A stretch of DNA of 64,000 nt from Viridothelium virens (Eukaryota > Ascomycota > Dothideomycetes > Trypetheliales > Trypetheliaceae). The position numbers and the translations under genes are program-made. The DNA lies in assembly GCA_010094025.1 (NCBI GenBank), contig ML991774.1, forward strand, positions 436,821 to 500,820. Reading direction: 5' to 3'. The notes below the pieces were generated by a model. The model had not been told where the DNA came from. It saw nothing but the letters and a program-made list of their open reading frames with translations, and searched no databases. Position 1 is the first letter of the stretch. Every line of letters begins with the position of its first letter. Of this stretch, positions 9,393 through 21,710 are shown piece after piece.

Positions 9393-11374
9393 CTGATCCC
9401 ATTCACGTTATGTCACTCTGGCACATTTCAGTTCTGCAGAGATGCGGCTCTGCTACTCTTGGCCAATCGCTACAAAAACCTGTTTCAAGGCTTCTTGCCT
9501 AATTTACTAGCTCCGTTTTCTTTGGCCGCATCGGCCAGACATTCGATGTTGCCGCTATCCATGTCACGCATTCTCTTTACTGCGGCATTTCCACGGCGCC
9601 TTATCCATTTGGATTACCATGAAGGAGTGGCGTCCTTGTACATTAGTTTCCGGCGTCCGGGCCGGATTCGATGGATGCCTTAAGCCTTTTCTTCGACTCC
9701 CTAGTCGTCGGCATTGAACTATTAATCATATCCTTCGACCTGTACATATAGACACTGGCGCGGCGTCGGCTGGCCGGCATAGAAATAGTAAATAGATACA
9801 GCTTCTGTCACGCTCAACAGCACTCCGATCGAGAACAATATCCTATACGTTGCCTATGGATCGTTTCGCCGCATGTCCAGACTAGTGTCAGCACCAAGTT
9901 CCGGAGCTCTTCTCTGACCCGATGCTCTTGAGAAAATGGCGCCCTGCTGGGCGTCTACTTCGCACCAAAGGTGAGGCGATCCACTCCACCAGGTAAACCC
10001 CTCACTGCTCGGTGAGCGGCGCCATCCCGTTCAAACGTTCTAGATGGCCACAAGGGTAGCGCACGTTAGCAGGCTTGTTTCTTCCCCCCAATCGTAGAGA
10101 AGAGGGGGCCAGTCTAGGACGCCTGGCAATGTCTTGCACGAATGGCATTGACACTAGCCTAGATATATGATCGTCTTGATGGAGTCGCAATTGGAAAAGC
10201 GCAAGCGTTACACTGTTCCACTCTGTCGGGCTTCCGCATAATCATATGTGCCAAGAGACTTCAAACCATTGTCCAATGGAGCGAAAGATTTCCACGTGCA
10301 TCTACCCATGAACCTGGGTTGCAGAGCTTACGTGCAGAAAACTTGGCCTTGCTTGCTCCCTTTATGCATTACTATTGGGCCTCTGGCGTAATCCAATGAC
10401 AGCCGCGTCATATCAGAAATCGAGTGCGAGGGTGATTGAGTCCAAAACCCCTCTAATTATGTAGTGCTGGTACAACGTTCAGTATTGGGGAAGGGTGGTA
10501 CGATACTCTTACTAAGATGGACGGGCGCGCCCCCCATCTCTAGGCAACGACCATCATCAACGCCCGCTTCCAGCGCTGGTTTTATCCATGTTTGCCCTCC
10601 ACCACCACGAGAGATTGGGGCGAATGCAGGGCCGGTGGCGTTGACAACACATCATTTGCCCGTCCCGTAGATATCAACAGCTTCGAGCTTAGTGATGAAC
10701 CGCTGTACCTATCGCAAATCTCGTATCACTCGTTCCTCACTAGGATATCTGTACCAGCCCCTTGGAGCCAAACCCAGACCGATGGAGTCGATTGCTGAGT
10801 GAAGACGGGAGCATCACGAACGCCTCCGATCTCTTGCAGATCCCGCTTGTGCCTTTGTATGGTCAGATGTTCAAGAAATATGGTTGCCTTCTTTCTGCGG
10901 GGCGCGGCCATGCAAGCTAATGAAGAGAATCGAGCTGCTGCCTCGACATTCAAGCTCCGACTCATGCCATCGCTCTGCTCAATCAGCTACTTGCCGTTCC
11001 GCCTGGCTGATAAGTGTTGCATGTGAAACTGTATTACTCTAAATCATGGCGGCTCGTCGAGCTTCCATGCTGGTCGAAACCGGCATCAGGGTATACAGGA
11101 ACCATTCAGGGCAAGACAGAGAATGGACTAATGTTCATCATGCGTGGCACTCTATAAAGTCGTGTGATCTCCATCTCTTCTTGATTCAAACGCCTCACAG
11201 TTTTCTACTGGTCATTCTTCAACGACTACTATCTTTGGGCTACCTAAGAAGTTGGGTATTTAGGCACTTTGCTTGAACCCCCTGACTAGCATTGGGCTCT
11301 GTCTCCATACCAATTCACTTCCCCTCGTCTCCCTGCATTGAGCAGTGAATAGCGTGCCTGCGTCTGGCACGATA
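9393..11374. other. Gene-free stretch of about 2 kb
   Basis: All frames are broken into pieces under 80 codons with no recognisable similarity, and I found no tRNA-like cloverleaf or terminal repeats. It must hold the LCB2 3' UTR and the promoter of the gene at 11375. It is the longest unexplained spacer in the window. Confidence 0.5.
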
Positions 11375-12973
11375 ATGCCGTCATTTAACGCTGACCCACC
11401 GGCCCCTCCTCCGACTGGTAGACAGAAGCACGGAGCCAGCGAGCTTGCGCACCAGGTCGAAGACTTGCATCTTGGCCCAAATGCCCCGAGAGGTCCAAAG
11501 AAGCGCGGCGCCAACTCAGCGCAGCCGCTAACGCAAATTCCCGCATCATACGAAGGATGGGTTCTTCATAAAGCCGAAAGTTTACCTGGAGAGAAAAAAT
11601 CCTGGTCCCGCATCGAGAAAAATCCTATGCCACTTTCTGAGGCACAATTGGCTAGCAAGCTCAAGAGCAAAAAGTGGCGGAAACCTCCTCTCGACGCCTA
11701 CAGAAGCTTACCCTTGCAAAGCCAACGTGACCAAATCAACCGACTATTTGCCAGCCGAAACGAGGGCGAGATAGACCCACACTTGGTATGGTCTTTAGCA
11801 GGTATCGATACCAGAATCGAGAGGAACTGCAGAACTCGGAGGTTAGAGACTGCAGAGATCTACGTAATTCTGAAAAGAAATGCCAAGTTCAGTGCAGTGA
11901 CCCGGACTTCGCATAACTCAGGGGATGACCAGGGAGTGAGTGGTGACATTGTTGATCTCAGAGATCCCATCAAAAAGCCAAAGAATAAGAAAGTCCCAGG
12001 GAAGAAAAATAACATTGACGAAGGTTTCGAGCCACCCCCTCCACCGCTGGATGGTGTGCCTGCTCCCGAAGGGCCTCTTCAAGCAATACCGATGCAAAAT
12101 AGCCCTGCTCGTCCAGGCGAGCCAATCGATGTTGTACCTCCATCCCCTCCCGTTCCTCCTCTCTCTCCTCCTCTTGGAGAGCCGCGCGGTTTCCCAAGCA
12201 TGCGAACAGGTTCCCCACATAGGTTCAAGCAAGCGAGCAGGTCACCCAGATTGGTACCTCGTGACAATGACTTCTTCGTCGATGGGGAGGTTGAAGATGA
12301 CCACGATGATGATGTGGTGCATACTTTTGAAGAACCTCGCACCGGAAGAAGAAACCCGGTGAAGAAAATCAGAGCAAGAGTCAGTCGCGTCCCGCCTCGT
12401 CCAGCCGCTACGCACGCACATCCACCGCCAATTCACCATCACCAAGCCCCCCGTAGACCGCCTGCACCTCCGCATGCCCATCGACGGTTAATCGATTGGT
12501 CAGACAGCGCTGACGATGATGATGGTTCAAGCTTCGGTCCAAGTGACTTCGGCACAGGCACCCCTCCCTCAACATCCCCAATGCCGTCTCCTAGTTTCCC
12601 TAGGCATCGCAACGTCCGCCAACATTGGGATAGTTTTGAGCCACACAGGATTCCTCGCCATGCACGAGGTCATGGCCACTTCCATCAAACACCCGTCCCA
12701 AACCTCAGACCTCCACATCCCCGTGACGGCCGAAGGCCCATCATGCCAGTAGCAAACGACCCTTGGACCCATCATCGTCGGCCAAGCAGAAGGGCCTTCC
12801 AAGAACCGCATATGGTACAACCAGCGCACTTCGTACGCCGCTCTTTCGACGAGGAAGATGATTTTGACGACTTCGACAGTGCTGGCTTTAGAGACGGATG
12901 GGCTGATCGGTTGGAACGACGACGTTGGGAACAGCCCAGATTTCATGGGAGGCGGCGTTTCTTTCCACTTTGA
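11375..12973 (+). CDS. Uncharacterised fungal protein, disordered Pro/His/Arg-rich tail
   Basis: A single exon of 532 residues from the ATG at 11375; the frame extends 30 bases upstream without another ATG. I do not recognise a named family. Residues about 55-170 look folded and conserved: SYEGWVLHKAE, WSRIEKNPMPLSEAQL, KWRKPPLDAYRSLP and a helical RDQINRLFASRNEGEIDPHLVWSLAGID. The remainder is low-complexity: Pro-rich runs (PPPPPLDGVPAPEGP), acidic patches (DGEVEDDHDDDVV, DDDD), a His/Pro-rich segment and a C-terminal Arg-rich stretch ending RFHGRRRFFPL. A basic KKPKNKKVPGKKNN segment could be a nuclear localisation signal. The architecture suggests a scaffold or nucleic-acid-associated protein, but this is inference only. 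Confidence 0.7.
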   Translation: MPSFNADPPAPPPTGRQKHGASELAHQVEDLHLGPNAPRGPKKRGANSAQPLTQIPASYEGWVLHKAESLPGEKKSWSRIEKNPMPLSEAQLASKLKSKKWRKPPLDAYRSLPLQSQRDQINRLFASRNEGEIDPHLVWSLAGIDTRIERNCRTRRLETAEIYVILKRNAKFSAVTRTSHNSGDDQGVSGDIVDLRDPIKKPKNKKVPGKKNNIDEGFEPPPPPLDGVPAPEGPLQAIPMQNSPARPGEPIDVVPPSPPVPPLSPPLGEPRGFPSMRTGSPHRFKQASRSPRLVPRDNDFFVDGEVEDDHDDDVVHTFEEPRTGRRNPVKKIRARVSRVPPRPAATHAHPPPIHHHQAPRRPPAPPHAHRRLIDWSDSADDDDGSSFGPSDFGTGTPPSTSPMPSPSFPRHRNVRQHWDSFEPHRIPRHARGHGHFHQTPVPNLRPPHPRDGRRPIMPVANDPWTHHRRPSRRAFQEPHMVQPAHFVRRSFDEEDDFDDFDSAGFRDGWADRLERRRWEQPRFHGRRRFFPL

Positions 12974-13475
12974 GGATGGAAATATGCGGTGATACATTTT
13001 CGCTTCACGAGCCGTACTTATCTGGAAAAACATGATAAACCTTTCCTTACTTTGGGTAAAGAACGAATTGAGTACAGTAGTTATTGATTAGATGAGTCTT
13101 ACTACTACATCCAAGTCTTTACAAGGTCACGTTACGCTTAATTGCAGTCAACATTGGGAGAGAAACTGCCTGTCAAGCCCGTCTCGAAGAGTAGAAGACT
13201 CCATGACTTCCAGCAGAAGTGTTTGAATTGATAGACTGTACTGTTTAGATGATAACGGTGTTGCGGAGTACAATGTGTTAAGTCAGATCAGCTGGAGCTT
13301 GGCAAGGCCCCACCTTTGGCTCCGAAGTCCCCTCAGCGTCATCAGCCCCACTAAAGACAGCTCAGCGTCGACTTTCCTGGCCCTCAAGACTTTTACGCTG
13401 GTGGAAAAACGCACCAAAGCGCCTTGAAAAGCATACAATTTCTCTTCTTATAGAAAATCACGCTGATCCGCCACA
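12974..13475. promoter_or_regulatory. Spacer with the TPI promoter
   Basis: These 502 bp lack coding frames. The end next to the TPI start is C/T-rich (TTTCTCTTCTTATAG), a common leader composition of highly expressed fungal glycolytic genes. No defined element is claimed. Confidence 0.4.
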
Positions 13476-14610
<1,135 letters not shown>

Positions 14611-14865
14611 AGTGTACAGAGCAGCCGATTTGGCGAACGGGCAAGGTCACATTCCAGATTGCTCTATTCCATTTAATCAAGGAATTTGATAAGGAAGAAA
14701 ATAACTCATCGGAATTTTCGGGGGATCCATAGACTTGTGAAAAGCGAATGAATTGAGCAAGAATCGATAACTTATAGCTATCCCATCCAAAGTCATGCGA
14801 TATGCAAGATGATGACGCCGCGCAAATGCTATTCGTCCACCTGGTGCGAAAAAAGCACCATTCGA

Positions 14866-15386
14866 TCATATGTTCCATTTAGCTCCATGGAAAGGATCCC
14901 AGACGCCCCTGACGCTCTCATTGACACTCTTTACAGGCTTCGTCACTCTTCTTAGCTTCTCACCGCTTGCGTCTCTTAGCAACTCGGCCTTCTTGAGTAT
15001 CTGATCCTTTTCCAGATTCTTCACACAGACGGCCTTCTCTCGACCATTGATATAGGTGCCCCTGATGACTGGATGTTTCCGTGGCCGCGGCGATACTGTA
15101 ATTTCTACTTGAGGGTTTTGACGGGCAAAAGTCGGGAGGTTGTGCTGTAGAAAGGCACTACAAACCATGCATGTCAGTACATATCTTGGATGGCAAGTCA
15201 GGTAACAGACTTCATGCCCTTGGAGCTCCCTGCCCAGTCGCAGTAATGGAAATCTAGTTTTTTGCACTGCAAGATGAAAGCGCCCACGCCATTCTAAAGT
15301 CAGAGGTGAGTATCCAGGATTGTAATATTGCAGCTTCGAATAGATACCTGAGGCTTGGTAGCAGAGCGCAGGGCCTGCAAGGGCAT
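14866..15386 (-). CDS. MRPL51: Mitochondrial ribosomal protein mL43 (MRPL51)
   Basis: Three minus-strand exons (15386-15348, 15293-15211, 15157-14866) encode 137 residues. After a 13-residue first exon the protein reads NGVGAFILQCKKLDFHYCDW, then GSSKGMNAFLQHNLPTFA, the signature of the thioredoxin-like L51/S25/CI-B8 domain of the large mitoribosomal subunit. The C-terminal half (HPVIRGTYINGREKAVCVKN, then a helical LEKDQILKKAELLRDASGEKLRR) and the end VRGVWDPFHG also match. Both introns (54 and 53 bp) are short GT-AG introns; the second splits the Asn codon of GMNAF. The N-terminus MPLQALRSATKPQ is basic, as expected for mitochondrial import. The first in-frame ATG after the upstream stop is used. 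Confidence 0.92.
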
Positions 15387-15660
15387 TTCTCTCGCCGTTC
15401 GAAGCTCGATGGGTTGGAAGTTTTGCAAAGCTCGGCCGCGTACTCCTGCCTGAGAGAGCGTTGGCCGCATTCCACGACAGCACGTGAATCAACTAGATTG
15501 GGGTTAGCTCAGAATTACTCCGACTCCGAGGAAACTTAAACCATAATCCTCACTTCCTCGACCCCAAAATATCAGTCTCTTCCGCTTCATGCGCGTATCT
15601 GAGTACAGCTCTTCGTCCTTTGCCTACTAGTTTCTCCTCGACGCAACTTACGTTGCTAGC

Positions 15661-17067
15661 ATGACTGACAAACTTCCTCCAGCGCTCCTGCAGCTTTTTG
15701 CGCCGCGTCCGGCGCTCCGCTTCTTACCCCCTTCCGACCACGCGCCAGAGGAGCGCAAGACGAGTCGTATCTCTGGTGTTGGCCAGTTCCTTCAAGCCCT
15801 CGCAGAGTACGATAATAGTGCACCGGTGGTTGAGAGTCCTTTGGAAAAGCGTGAGAGGGCTAGGGCCGAGAAGATAGAGAGGCAACAGAAGTTGGTTACT
15901 GAAGATGTCAAGTCCTGTAAGCTAGGGATTGAACCAACATCATTGCTCCGAGTGTGTCCGCTGACATATGCCATAGATAAGCCAGCAGAAGATCCTCAAA
16001 TTCGCGGTGATCCTTTTCGCACGCTTTTCGTCGCCCGACTCAGCTACGACACCGAAGTAAAAGATCTCGAGAGGGAATTCGGCCGCTTTGGTCCCATCGA
16101 AAGGGTCCGTAGAACGCGTCTGACATTCAAATTCACCCTGCTCACACAAGTGCTTATCTAGATTCGCATCATCGAGAACACTCACACTCCAGATCCGAAA
16201 AATCCGAAGAAGACGCAAATGGGATACGCATTCATCGTCTACGAGAAGGAGAAGGACTTGAAAGGTACACACTCCCTACCCCACTTCCAGCTCCGTCAAT
16301 CTTGACAAAAGCATCCGACTAACCATCCCACCAAAACAGCCGCATACAAAGAGACCGACGGCATCCGAATCAAAGACCGCCGCGTCCTCGTCGACGTCGA
16401 ACGCGGCCGCACCGTCGCCGGCTGGCGCCCCCGTCGCTTCGGCGGCGGCCTCGCCTCCCGCGGCTACACCAAGCAAGTGCCCGCCCGCCCCACGGGATCT
16501 GGCTTCGGCGCTCCTGCAGGACCTGGGGGTGGTGGTGGTTTCCGCGGCGGGTTCGGCGGCGGCGGTGGTGGTTTCCGTGGGCGTGGCGGCGGCTTCCGCG
16601 GCGGCTTTGGAGATCGCGGCGGTGGTGGTGGTGGTGGAGGCGGAGGTGGTGGCGGCTTCAGAGGTGGGTATGGTCGTGGTGGTGGCGGCATCGGGTATAA
16701 CAACGTCAATGGTTTCGCTCCGGAAGGCGCCCCGTCGGGTCCGCGTGGGCCGCGTGGTGGTGGCTTTGGAGGAGGAGGTGGTGGGGGGGGGGGCGGCTAT
16801 GATCGTCGTGGGGGGCCGGGCGGTTCTGCTGATGGCCCTGGGGGACCGAACGGTTTCGACAATCGGGGTGGCAGAGGTTACGAAGACCGGCCTTATCGTG
16901 GAGGGTTCAGTGGGAGTAACCGCGAACCTATCCGTCCGCGTGAGGGTGGTGGTGGCTACCGCGATCGTGACAGAGAAGGTGGGTATGGCGGCCGTGACGA
17001 CTACCAACGCAAACGCCCCTATGACGGCGATGGGTATGAGGATCCTCGGAGCAAGCGCAGGTACTAA
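15661..17067 (+). CDS. SNP1: U1 snRNP 70 kDa protein, RGG-tailed
   Basis: Four exons (15661-15916, 15977-16104, 16162-16264, 16340-17067) encode 404 residues. The protein binds stem-loop I of U1 snRNA and takes part in 5' splice-site recognition in the nucleus. The N-terminal [19 protein letters not shown] is the U1-70K N domain. The RRM has RNP2 LFVARL (about residue 103) and RNP1 GYAFIVYE, then the family-specific [16 protein letters not shown] and RGYTK. The C-terminal 150 residues are a glycine-rich RGG/FRGG array instead of the RS-rich tail of animal U1-70K, ending [17 protein letters not shown]. Introns are 60, 57 and 75 bp; intron 2 has a GTCCGT donor. The tail is encoded by GGT/GGC repeats including an 11-G run at 16783-16793. 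The long antisense frame over it is a composition artefact. Confidence 0.93.
16783..16793. repeat. 11-G homopolymer inside coding sequence
   Basis: A run of eleven G lies in the glycine-rich tail of the U1-70K gene, within a wider GGT/GGC/GGA tract (about 16525-16800). Such runs slip in replication and sequencing, so the frame through it depends on an exact count; as given, the frame stays open to the expected C-terminus. Confidence 0.8.
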
Positions 17068-18527
17068 GATTGCCGGACGACGACTGAGCTATGGCAATGG
17101 TAACACGACCTTTTCTCGATTATTCTTTTACCCCCTATTGCAGAAAGGGTAAGACGGGCTTTTACAAGATCGATGCGCGCTTTCGGTGCCTTTTGACTAC
17201 ATCCTCTGAGGGTAAGATGTCGCGACACGTTTTAACCCTGCAGCGCCATCGTCTTCTACTCGAAGAAGACACAATTTGCAATTCTTCAACTTGCGAGGCG
17301 GCTTTACACGGGAGAAAGGTTAAGGTACCATTGCTTCTCATCCTACGAACAGAAACGATTCGAACATCATCAGGCCGGCGAGTTTCCTGTACCATCACTT
17401 CTCATTCTTCGATTTCCCAGACATACAGTCAGAATGAGTCTAAGGCCATGAGTCTGGCGCTGATGCGGTAATGCATTCCATTTTTTTTCCTATGTTGTTA
17501 CTGAAGGTTAGGTGAGTATTCACTTATCCAATCTGCTTGCTTTCTCGAGGAGTTTGCATGGGATCGAAGGTTTGTAAAAATAGCTTAGCATTTTCATCCC
17601 CCAATCGTGTGACTCATTTTTTTTTGCCGCGCCTTAGACCTCAAGGAACTTTTTCCATGAGAAGCAAGGTCAGGCATGCGACCGGTATCTGTGGGAGCAC
17701 AAAGAGGTAGGCAAAGCTCACCAACAACTCATTATAATCTGCTGGCAGTCGACCACTAATATTGTGAGATTTCAGGATTTCACCCTGGAAAAGTTTTTTG
17801 TTTGAGCATTTTCATGGAGCAAACGGCCCACAGCAATACTCCAGGCTGGTATTCTTGGTTTGTGTCGCTGGCGGCCCTATGTGAAAGTCTGTCTATATTT
17901 TCTTGAGGTGCGACTAGACTTTCTCTAGGCTGGTTGTCATCCACCTGTGTTCTTAGTATTTGGACTGCTTTCGAAGAGAAATGCCTATAGCTTTTTCCCA
18001 TTGCAAAGGCAACAGAGCTATTCTTGATGTCAACTTCAGTGAACAGAAGGTCATGCATGAAGCTTAGAATTGCCCGAGGCTCAGTACAATGCCGCCGCTC
18101 GCAATGCTTAAGGCACACGTAGAGACTGACGTTGAATGGCAGCGTAAAGTGACTTCGTTGATGGCCGCTTACTGAATGCATGCTCTGCTCGTGGTATGAA
18201 TGGGCTGTCAAAATGAATTTCCGATACCATACACTACAGCTACATGTTGATAATAAACGCCGCAACCATGCGTCCCGCAAGGCTGCCAGGCCCCTCCCAA
18301 AATGTGTCATTTAGCAATAAACGCCAGACAGAATTTCCCCCTGGACTTGTTCGGTCATGGCTGCATTGCTCGTACCTGCTCTACCTGTTTCTCATGCTAT
18401 CTGGCCTTCTCTGAACCCTAATCTCGAACAGCAAACCTTCAGCCCTCATATCAGTGCCCCTTCCTTTTCGTAATGGAAACGCATCCTCTCTATTAAGTTC
18501 TCAACGACATGCAGGGATTATGCGAAA
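17068..18527. other. Long spacer with one unconvincing ORF
   Basis: This 1,460-bp stretch holds the U1-70K 3' region. The only sizeable frame is 17780-18310 on the minus strand (176 codons, start MTHFGRGLAALRDAWLRR). It has many Cys/His/Ser residues, no recognisable domain and no supporting splice signals, so I do not call it a gene. Nothing else is seen. Confidence 0.45.
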
Positions 18528-19658
18528 TTATCCGACGGATTGGTAGAGGAGGAGTGGCTCGCCCACGTTCTCGATTTCAGGGATAGTGCAACGGAGGTCG
18601 AAGGCTTTGGAGAGGACAATCTTGAAGATCTGCAGATGGTAATAGTTTAGTAAAAGTCCTTTTGCGTTGGGTGAGAGCGAAGAGGCCATCTTACCTTTTG
18701 CACGTTAATACTGTGGCTTGTGCTACTGAAAATTAGGCTCGCTTTCATTGCTTTGGCGAATCTCCGAGCCTGTGTGGGTTAGATACCGGCAGTTCAAATG
18801 AGCACCACGGCAACAGTACTGACCTGTGTGGAGATCTCCTCCTGATCTTCTCGAGGAAAGTTAACAAAGTGGTCGTACTTAGTGCCCACGAGAAACGGAA
18901 TGGCCGTCTTGTTGAAGCCCCGGCCTTGGCGATACCACTCCTTTATTGAATTCAGCGTGCTCTTCCGTGTCAGGTCAAACATGAATAGTATCGCCACGGC
19001 GTCGTTGCAGACGAGGGGTAGCATATTCACGAACTCGCGCTGACCACCCAGATCCCAGATGGAGAAGGTGATTTCGGTGTTGCGTATCGAGATGGTCTTC
19101 TCCATGAAGTTTACCCCTGATATGCCAGCAATTAGGTTGACTGGGAAGCGTAGAGATTTTACGGTTTGGAAAAACCTTACCTAGAGTTTGTATGTAGTCT
19201 TCGTCCCAGCTTCCTTCCACGTATTTGACCATCAAGCTCGTCTTTCCAATTTGAGCATCGCCAACCATGCCAACTTTGATGACCACACTTGTGTTTTTCT
19301 CGGCCTGCTGAGCTTGTGCAGTACGTTGTGCTTGGTCGGGGTAGCCGCCAGCTCTTTCTCCAGCACCAGAAAGACCAGAAGGGGGGCGGGAATAAGGTTG
19401 GCCAGTACGTTGTTGATGAGCAGCCCCTGGCGAGGGATATCTGCCATTCGAGTCGACTTCTGGTGACGGTGAGTAGTCCATTGGTTGGGATGCGGAATGT
19501 GGTCGAGAGAAGCCGGTATCTGAGTATGAAGTCTGTGGTCGTGAGTCGTATGGTTGAGTTTGGCCGTAGCCGTTGTTGTGTACCTCGGGGAGGGCGTTGA
19601 CGGTTGAAGCGGTGATAGTACTCATGCTCTCATCTGTACCGTCCATTGTGTGGTCCAT
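18528..19658 (-). CDS. SPG1: Septum-promoting GTPase Spg1/Tem1
   Basis: Four minus-strand exons (19658-19181, 19116-18824, 18769-18695, 18629-18528) encode 315 residues. This Ras-like GTPase sits at the spindle pole body and triggers the septation initiation / mitotic exit network. The G1 loop is [11 protein letters not shown], the effector stretch [15 protein letters not shown]3 is WDLGGQREF, and G4 is VGTKYD, the Spg1/Tem1 variant of NKxD. The end [18 protein letters not shown] is typical. Unlike the 198-residue fission yeast protein, it has about 120 extra N-terminal residues rich in Ser, Pro, Gln, Gly and Tyr, probably disordered; long N-termini occur in filamentous fungi. Introns are 64, 54 and 65 bp. 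It diverges from RRB1. Confidence 0.95.
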
Positions 19659-20102
19659 CGCACTTCCGATCAGAGAGCGGGGAGGGAAGAGATGGAATTA
19701 AAGGTAGTCAGTTGTGCGCGCTGTCGAGAGCGGACGCGTCAAGACCGGCTGGCCGCGAGACAGCAGGGAAAATGCATAGTCCGGATAATGACAGATCTGA
19801 CAGCGAACGGTGTCCCTGCGGGGACTCGTGGAGATTGGCGAGATGGAAAAGGGTAGCGAGCACTGAACTCGGGCGTCAACAGAGAGAGACAGGGGGCCCC
19901 GGCGTCAATCAGTGAGGCTGGCCAGCGCGCTTCTTGACTGGGATGCTGGGGTGCTGGAGTCGCGAAGCCCTGGCCGGAGGGGCACAGGGGCCCAACCCAC
20001 ATGGTGGGGTCTGCAACTTTTTTTCGAATTTAAAAATCAACCCTCCATCTACCTACCTTCCTCAGCTCTGTTATTCACGTCCTTTCTGCTACAGCATCTA
20101 TC
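19659..20102. promoter_or_regulatory. Divergent promoter, SPG1 / RRB1
   Basis: The 444-bp spacer lies between two outward-facing start codons. It contains GC-rich blocks and, close to RRB1, a T-run and C/T-rich leader. No coding frame is supported. Confidence 0.5.
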
Positions 20103-21710
20103 ATGAGCAAGAGGACGGCAGACGATCCTGAGCTGCAATCTGCCCTCAAATCCGGGGCACGACCACAAAAAGCTCTCGTCGATGGAGAAGAGATGGAATT
20201 TGAAGATGAGTTTGAGGATGAATTCGATAGCGATGAGGAGATTATGGAGGCTGGCGTCGATGGGAGACCAGATGAAGAACGAGAAGCTGAGGAACGCGAA
20301 GGTGCATCTTCCTCAACAATACGGAAAAATCTGGGCTTGTATTAATCGCTTTAGCATGCAGGCGCAATGGACGTCGATCAAGATACCTTCATGATTGGAC
20401 GGAATAAATTAAACAATGGGGAAATTCTTGCCCCCGATCTCTCAACATATGAGATGCTACACAATCTCGAACCCACTTGGCCGTGCCTTTCCCTGGATAT
20501 TATCAAGGACAACTTGGGTGATGAACGCAAATCATATCCTGCTACAGTGTACGCCGTCGCCGGAACGCAAGCTGCGAGGGGAAGAGAGCGGGAAAACCAG
20601 CTACTCGTCATGAAACTGAGTGGGCTTAGCCGCATGGATCGTGGTCAAGAAGATGACTCCGACGACGATGATACAGACGACGAGGAAAATGCGGACCCGA
20701 TCCTAGAGACGAAGACTATCCCGACAGGCTCATGTACCAACCGTGTGCGAGCTCATCAGGTTCCTGCTGCTAGCGGGACTAATAGCACAACTTTGACTGC
20801 GGCTATGACGGAATCCGGGCAGGTCCTCATTCATAATATCTCATCCGAACTTGCATCATTTGATACCCCTGGCATGGCTACCAGTTCTCAGCATGCTCAA
20901 CCTCTGGGAACTGTACGGGCACATGCGAAAACTGAGGGGTACGCTGTGGACTGGTCACCTGTAATTGCAGAAGGTAAGCTTCTGACTGGCGATGTCAACG
21001 GGCGCATATTCACCACAACGATTGGGGAGGGTGGTCAGGTTACCACCGATAAAGAGCCATTCACTGGTCACAAAGGCACTGTAGAGGAGCTGCAATGGTC
21101 CCCAGTCGAACGTTCTGTCTTTGCTTCAGCAGGCAATGACGGGACGGTTCGAATCTGGGATTTGCGCTCGAAGTCTCGCAAGTCAATGCTCAACGTTCCT
21201 ATCAGCTCCACTGATGTTAATGTACTCTCTTGGTCGCATCAAAATGCTCATTTGCTTGCTTCTGGAGCCGATGACGGTCAATGGGCAGTCTGGGATCTTC
21301 GACAATGGAAGCCTAACTCTAGCAAAGGCAGTCTTGACCCAACACCTGTCGCGTCTTTCGATTTTCACAAAGAGCAGATAACAAGCATTGAGTGGCACCC
21401 GACGGACGATAGCATTGTGGCCGTTGCCGCTGGAGACAACACTTTATCTCTGTGGGATCTTGCCGTCGAGCTCGACGACGATGAGAGTAGAAATACAGCC
21501 GGCGTTCGAGACGTGCCACCACAGCTCTTGTTCGTTCACTACATGGACCAAGTCAAAGAAGCACATTGGCATCCCCAAATCCCTGGGTGTATCATGGCCA
21601 CTGGTGGCAGCGGATTTGGGTAAGTCGTTTCCAGGTGTCAAAATATACACAATAGGATAGGAGATAGAGCTAACTCGCTTCACAGTGTCTTCAAAACAAT
21701 CAGTGTCTGA
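20103..21710 (+). CDS. RRB1: Ribosome assembly WD-repeat protein Rrb1 (GRWD1)
   Basis: Three exons (20103-20301, 20362-21619, 21686-21710) encode 493 residues. Rrb1 is the nuclear chaperone of ribosomal protein uL3 and is needed for early 60S assembly. The N-terminus is acidic (FEDEFEDEFDSDEEIMEAG). The family hallmark NLEPTWPCLSLDII follows at about residue 100, like the histone-chaperone N-terminus of CAF1/RbAp proteins. A second acidic patch (EDDSDDDDTDDEENAD) precedes a seven-bladed WD propeller, with repeats ending VRIWDLRS, WAVWDLRQWK and LSLWDLAVE. The final exon adds VFKTISV after GGSGFG, completing the last strand. Intron 1 (60 bp) follows GAG-rich sequence and intron 2 (66 bp) has a strong GTAAGT donor and CTAAC branch. 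Confidence 0.95.

Noticed and set aside
16276-17007. 243-codon Thr/Ala-rich minus-strand frame over U1-70K
   Set aside because: It mirrors the GGT/GGC glycine repeats of the sense gene and has no domain of its own.
17780-18310. 176-codon minus-strand frame in a spacer
   Set aside because: No recognisable domain, no supporting introns, unusual Cys/His content; kept only as a note in the spacer entry.
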